From positions 1 through 64,000 of the forward strand of contig JAQWOA010000004.1 in NCBI GenBank assembly GCA_029246105.1: DNA of 64,000 bases, given 5' to 3'. Within the stretch, counting starts at the first letter, position 1; each line of letters opens with the position of its first letter. The notes below the pieces were generated by a model. It ran no database searches. It saw nothing but the letters and a program-made list of their open reading frames with translations, and was not told where the DNA came from. The position numbers were made by a program, and so were the translations under genes. Positions 59,874 through 64,000 of this stretch are shown piece by piece. The DNA comes from Woeseiaceae bacterium. GTDB lineage: Bacteria; Pseudomonadota; Gammaproteobacteria; Steroidobacterales; Woeseiaceae.

Positions 59874-60980
59874 ATGAATGAAAAACAAAAAAACGTACAA
59901 AAAAACGATGATGCAGAATTCGCCACGGAAGATTCCGCACCTAAAAAAAAGGTGCTATTAAGTAAGAGCATCAGATGGACAGCAATTGTGGTCGTAATTA
60001 TTGCGTTGGTCTCTGTTTATATAACGTTTGACGACTGGAACCCCTTCAATGGCTCAAGCGAACTCGACAATCTCACCAGCATCGAAAACATTAACCAGCA
60101 AGAGGAGCCGCCCAGAAGCACGCTCGAATCGCAGGATAACCAAATCAATGTTCCTGACTACAGCTTAGAAATAGATGCTTTACAAAAGAACCTTGAGGGT
60201 AGGTTACGTCAATTAAATTCACTGCCGTCACGTATGTCGACGATCGAAGACAGAGTCTCATCACTAGTCGGAATCTCAGCCGGCGCGCGAGAAGTCTTTT
60301 TATTGTCTGAGGCAGAATACTATTTACAGATAGCAAATGCTCAGTTACAGCTGGCAAACAATCCACGACTATCATCGCTTGCGCTTCAGTTAGCAAGCGA
60401 GAGGATTACGCAGATCTCAAATCCGGATTTAGACGACGTACGAGACGCCATTTCTGATGAGCTCGCCATGCTTGATGCAATGAAAACAACAGATCTGGAA
60501 GGTATAACACTGACGCTAGCAAGTCTCGCTCAGGTGGTTGAATCCCTGCCACTAGCGATTACGAAGTTAGCGGACGAAATTGACGAAGAAGTAGGTCCTG
60601 AAAAAAGCAATGTTGATCGTGCCTGGAACTCAGTGAAAAGTGCCATGTCAGGCCTAGTCAAAGTCACGCCTCCTGACGCAGAAAAACTTACGCCCATCAC
60701 TCCAAATACGGAATCTCTACTGCGCAATAATATTGCATTACAACTTCAATCAGCACGACTCGCACTCTTGCGAGGAGAACAAATAATTTTTGAGCAAACC
60801 CTCAATGACATCAGTACATTGCTCGATACTTTTTTTGACACTGACAGTGAGCAAGTAAATGGTGTTAAAGCAACAATTTCAGAAATTAAAACCACTGTCT
60901 TTACCCCATCAGTTCCAGATATTTCAGGATCGCTTCATCTATTACGTCAGTTCCAAACCTTACGTGAGGCGAGCAAATGA
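59874..60980 (+). CDS. hemX: HemX-like uroporphyrinogen-III C-methyltransferase family protein
   Basis: Cytosolic N-term, one TM, EAEYYLQIANAQLQLANN; hemCD context; start at ATG 59874. Confidence 0.85.
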   Translation: MNEKQKNVQKNDDAEFATEDSAPKKKVLLSKSIRWTAIVVVIIALVSVYITFDDWNPFNGSSELDNLTSIENINQQEEPPRSTLESQDNQINVPDYSLEIDALQKNLEGRLRQLNSLPSRMSTIEDRVSSLVGISAGAREVFLLSEAEYYLQIANAQLQLANNPRLSSLALQLASERITQISNPDLDDVRDAISDELAMLDAMKTTDLEGITLTLASLAQVVESLPLAITKLADEIDEEVGPEKSNVDRAWNSVKSAMSGLVKVTPPDAEKLTPITPNTESLLRNNIALQLQSARLALLRGEQIIFEQTLNDISTLLDTFFDTDSEQVNGVKATISEIKTTVFTPSVPDISGSLHLLRQFQTLREASK

Positions 60981-62146
60981 AAATCGGCATTATTGTAGTA
61001 CTCACATTATTTGCGAGCACATTTGCAGCATATTTCCTGCTTTCAGATGCTGGCCGCGTTGGTATCGAATATCGTGGCTACGTGATCGAAATGTCATAAC
61101 ACACTCTGGCTCTCTTGATGATAGCCCTGTTCGCCTTGATCTGGCTAATCAGCAAAATAATTATTGCACCTCGTAGAATTGGTGAGGCAGCAGGTCGCTA
61201 TCGAGCCGCTCGCTCCAGTCAAAAAATGACTCGCGGAATGATTGAAGTAGCTGAAGGTAATTTTACACGCGGTGAACGTATGCTTGCCACGGCTGCCAGC
61301 ACCAGCGACTCTCCATTATTTAACTACCTACAAGCAGCGCGAGCAGCACACCTGCAAGGTCGCAATGAACGCCGTGATGATTGGCTAAAACTTGCCTATC
61401 AGGAAGTCCCAGAAGCGGCGAATGCAGTGTTACTTACTCAAGCTGAGTTTCAACTTGATCAGGGCCAGCATGAACAGGCGCTAGCTACATTAAGACGCCT
61501 GGACGATAACTCAAAAAATCATGGGCACGCACTGGCTCTGATGGGGCGCCTGTATTTTCAACTGGAAGATTGGTCATCACTGCAGGAAATACTGCCGCGA
61601 ATAAAAAAATACGCACAAATAAAATCAGAGACAATGATTAAATGGACGTCACGAATTCACCGTGAAAAATTACAAGATGCATCCGACGGGGAAACTATCT
61701 TAGCCATATGGAAAAAAATTCCCCAATCTCACAAATCCGATATGTCACTACTCGAGGCCTACTATCAAGGATTAATACGCATCGGACTGCATGAAAAAGC
61801 AGAAAAAGAATTAGTCACCGCTCTGAAAAAAAACTGGCGAAGCCCTCTCGTTCTATTATTTGGACAAGTTCAAGGCGCCGACGCCACTAAACAACTAACA
61901 AAAGCAGAAGACTGGCTAGAAAACCACGCGGAAGATCCAGATCTGTTGTTAACAGTAGCAAGGCTTTGTCTTAAGAATGAACTCTGGGGGAAAGCTCGCA
62001 GCTACTTAGAGGCGCTGATAAACCTGAAACCCAGCGCAGAAGGCTACCAGGTATACGGTGATTTATTAAATCAAGTCGGTGAAGCCGATGCAGCATCAAA
62101 AGCCTATGAGGACGGCCTCAGAATGATTACTAAAAATACCCTGTAA
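60977..62146 (+). pseudogene. hemY: HemY, reading frame interrupted by in-frame TAA at 61097-61099
   Basis: MKIGIIVVLTLFASTFAAYFLLSDAGRVGIEYRGYVIEMS*HTLALLMIALFALIWLISKIIIAPRRIGEAAGRYRAARSS... both sides in the same frame and HemY-like. Confidence 0.75.
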
Positions 62147-62185
62147 GTTAAACAGGTACAGCCCTTTAATAGTTTTAAAATCTAC

Positions 62186-62824
62186 TTAAGGTTGGCTGCG
62201 TTTAGTCCTGAGCCACGCGGTTAGGGGCTCCCACTCATACCAGTCTGGCCAGGCCATATACTCAGGTAGTTCAAAAATTCCGATGCCGCGCGTGTAAGCC
62301 CGCACGTAATTTTGCGCATCTCTTAGTGCTGCGATGTAGGGAACTCGTGCCTTGGTTAAGTATTCATCGAGATCTTCATAAATCAGCGTATTTTCACGAA
62401 CACGGTTCGCAACAACACCAATTTTCGCATTTTTCTTAGCGATTTTCGGAACCTCCTTTAATCCCCTAAGGAAATTGGAAGCTGCTTGCATATCGATTGG
62501 CGATGGCAATACTGGAACAACGATTGTCTCAGCATGCTTAATAAGATCCACCAATTCTGGGCCACGCGTTCGAGCTGGCGCATCTATAACGATAATATCT
62601 GCACTGCGTGGAGCATGTCGAAGGCCATCTTCAAATCCAGCAACACCCGCAATCTTTACACGATTATCTGGGCGACGTTCAAGCCAATCAAGACTCGAAC
62701 GCTGTGAATCATAGTCAGCCAATGCAACTGCAGCGCCCTCAGTTGCAAAGTAAGACGCTATATTGGTTGCAAGGGTGCTTTTACCGCTACCACCCTTCTC
62801 ATTTAGTACTACTATGTGTCGCAT
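62186..62824 (-). CDS. Orphan ParA/MinD-family ATPase
   Basis: NEKGGSGKSTLATNIASYFA deviant Walker A, DIIVIDAPART. Confidence 0.92.
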   Translation of the reverse strand: MRHIVVLNEKGGSGKSTLATNIASYFATEGAAVALADYDSQRSSLDWLERRPDNRVKIAGVAGFEDGLRHAPRSADIIVIDAPARTRGPELVDLIKHAETIVVPVLPSPIDMQAASNFLRGLKEVPKIAKKNAKIGVVANRVRENTLIYEDLDEYLTKARVPYIAALRDAQNYVRAYTRGIGIFELPEYMAWPDWYEWEPLTAWLRTKRSQP

Positions 62825-62930
62825 ATCGCGCTCCAGGGGCAGTTTATTAGTTTAGGTGGCATTTATATGTAAACTACAGACGCCACATTAAAAAGTCCAT
62901 TAACACATATAACAAAGCATAATCAACGAC

Positions 62931-63761
62931 ATGCAAATTCCTTATAAAAAAATGCACGGTACTGGAAATTTAATTCTGGTAATTGATCAACGTCACGGAA
63001 ATTTACCTCCGCCGAGCAGTAGCAAATTACAAGAGCTCAGCGACGAAAAAACAGGGCCTGGTTTCGATCAATTAATGTGGCTTAGCCCATCCAAGAACGA
63101 AGAGTATTTAGCGAGCTATCGAGTATTTAATAGCGATGGCTCTGAAGCAGAGCAATGCGGAAATGGTGTTCGCTGCGTTGCGCAGTACTTGGCTGGGATA
63201 GAAAAAAATGCAAAATCATTCACGTTGATGAGTCCAGCAGGATTAGTTTCTGCCCGTGTTTATGAGGATGGCCTTGTTGAAGTCAGTATGGGTGTACCTA
63301 ATTTTGAACCATCGAATATTCCCTTTGTAGCCAGTAAAAATCAGCTCTCCTATGAACTAATCGTTGATAATAAAACTATAGAAATCAATGTACTTTCTAT
63401 GGGAAACCCTCATGCTGTTTTACAGGTGGATGACGTTAACATTGCTCCAGTAAGCCAAATTGGACCCTTGATAGAGGTTCATGAGCGGTTTCCAGAGCGA
63501 ACGAATGTCGGTTTTATGCATATAACAGACAAGGCCAACATCGAACTGCGCGTACACGAACGTGGTGCTGGTGAAACAGCCGCGTGCGGCACAGGCGCGT
63601 GCGCAGCGGTGGTGTCAGGCCAACGGCTAGGATTGCTCGACAAAGAGGTCTCTGTTCAACTGCCAGGCGGTCAAGTCGTGGTAAGCTGGCTTGGTAGTGA
63701 CGCACCTGTCTGGCTCAAAGGCAATGCCGTTTTGATCGAAGAAGGGACGATGAACCTATAG
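62931..63761 (+). CDS. dapF: Diaminopimelate epimerase
   Basis: KMHGTGNLILVID, NSDGSEAEQCGNGVRC, ERGAGETAACGTGACAA. Confidence 0.97.
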   Translation: MQIPYKKMHGTGNLILVIDQRHGNLPPPSSSKLQELSDEKTGPGFDQLMWLSPSKNEEYLASYRVFNSDGSEAEQCGNGVRCVAQYLAGIEKNAKSFTLMSPAGLVSARVYEDGLVEVSMGVPNFEPSNIPFVASKNQLSYELIVDNKTIEINVLSMGNPHAVLQVDDVNIAPVSQIGPLIEVHERFPERTNVGFMHITDKANIELRVHERGAGETAACGTGACAAVVSGQRLGLLDKEVSVQLPGGQVVVSWLGSDAPVWLKGNAVLIEEGTMNL

Positions 63762-63774
63762 GAATGGGTGAACT

Positions 63775-64000
63775 ATGAGCACGCAAGCAGAAGTTGATTA
63801 CGAAAACGAAGAATTGTCAGAGCAATCTGTACACAATTATCTCGCAGCACATCCGGATTTTTTTGAAAAACACGCGGATCTTTTAGGTTCTCTTAACCTG
63901 TCACACGCCTCAGGCGAAGCAGTATCATTGGTCGAACGACAGGTCTCTATGTTACGCGAAAAAGACCTCACTCTTCAGAAACAGCTCAAAGAATTGATTG
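63775..64000 (+). CDS. DUF484 family protein (partial, runs off right edge)
   Basis: VHNYLAAHPDFFEKHADLLGSLNLSHASGEAVSLVERQVSMLREKDLTLQKQLKELI. Confidence 0.9.
   Translation, partial: MSTQAEVDYENEELSEQSVHNYLAAHPDFFEKHADLLGSLNLSHASGEAVSLVERQVSMLREKDLTLQKQLKELI

Noticed and set aside
1-64000. CRISPR arrays, transposases, integrases, phage genes, restriction or toxin-antitoxin systems
   Set aside because: None seen in the sequence or the six-frame translations.

Overview
The window is gene-dense and looks like a gammaproteobacterial chromosome (inferred from gene content and order: polA-engB-cytochrome c4-dsbA, hemCDXY, gspAB, dapF-DUF484). I see no prophage, transposon, CRISPR array, rRNA or tRNA. 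Main blocks: a PAS-domain regulator cut by the left edge; a 2-oxoacid:ferredoxin oxidoreductase operon; pyrC, ilvA, gshA, mdh and fadE; a complete mevalonate pathway including an HMG-CoA reductase/mevalonate kinase fusion; ispA, gspAB; a tightly coupled arginine operon with an N-acylornithine-type carbamoyltransferase and an uncharacterised BioD-like P-loop protein; lptM, polA, engB; hemCDXY with an in-frame stop in hemY; and dapF. Most interesting: (1) at 837-1311, a 31-bp dyad, a near-consensus sigma-54 promoter, a 45-aa ORF, and an RNA of five consecutive hairpins, two with CCCCCC loops, divergent from a PAS regulator; (2) the P-loop protein in the arginine operon, a candidate for a missing acyltransferase or accessory step; (3) the HMGR-MvK fusion; (4) an amidohydrolase with its catalytic core deleted in frame; (5) hemY with an in-frame ochre stop. 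Product calls come from reading motifs in the translations. No database search was run.
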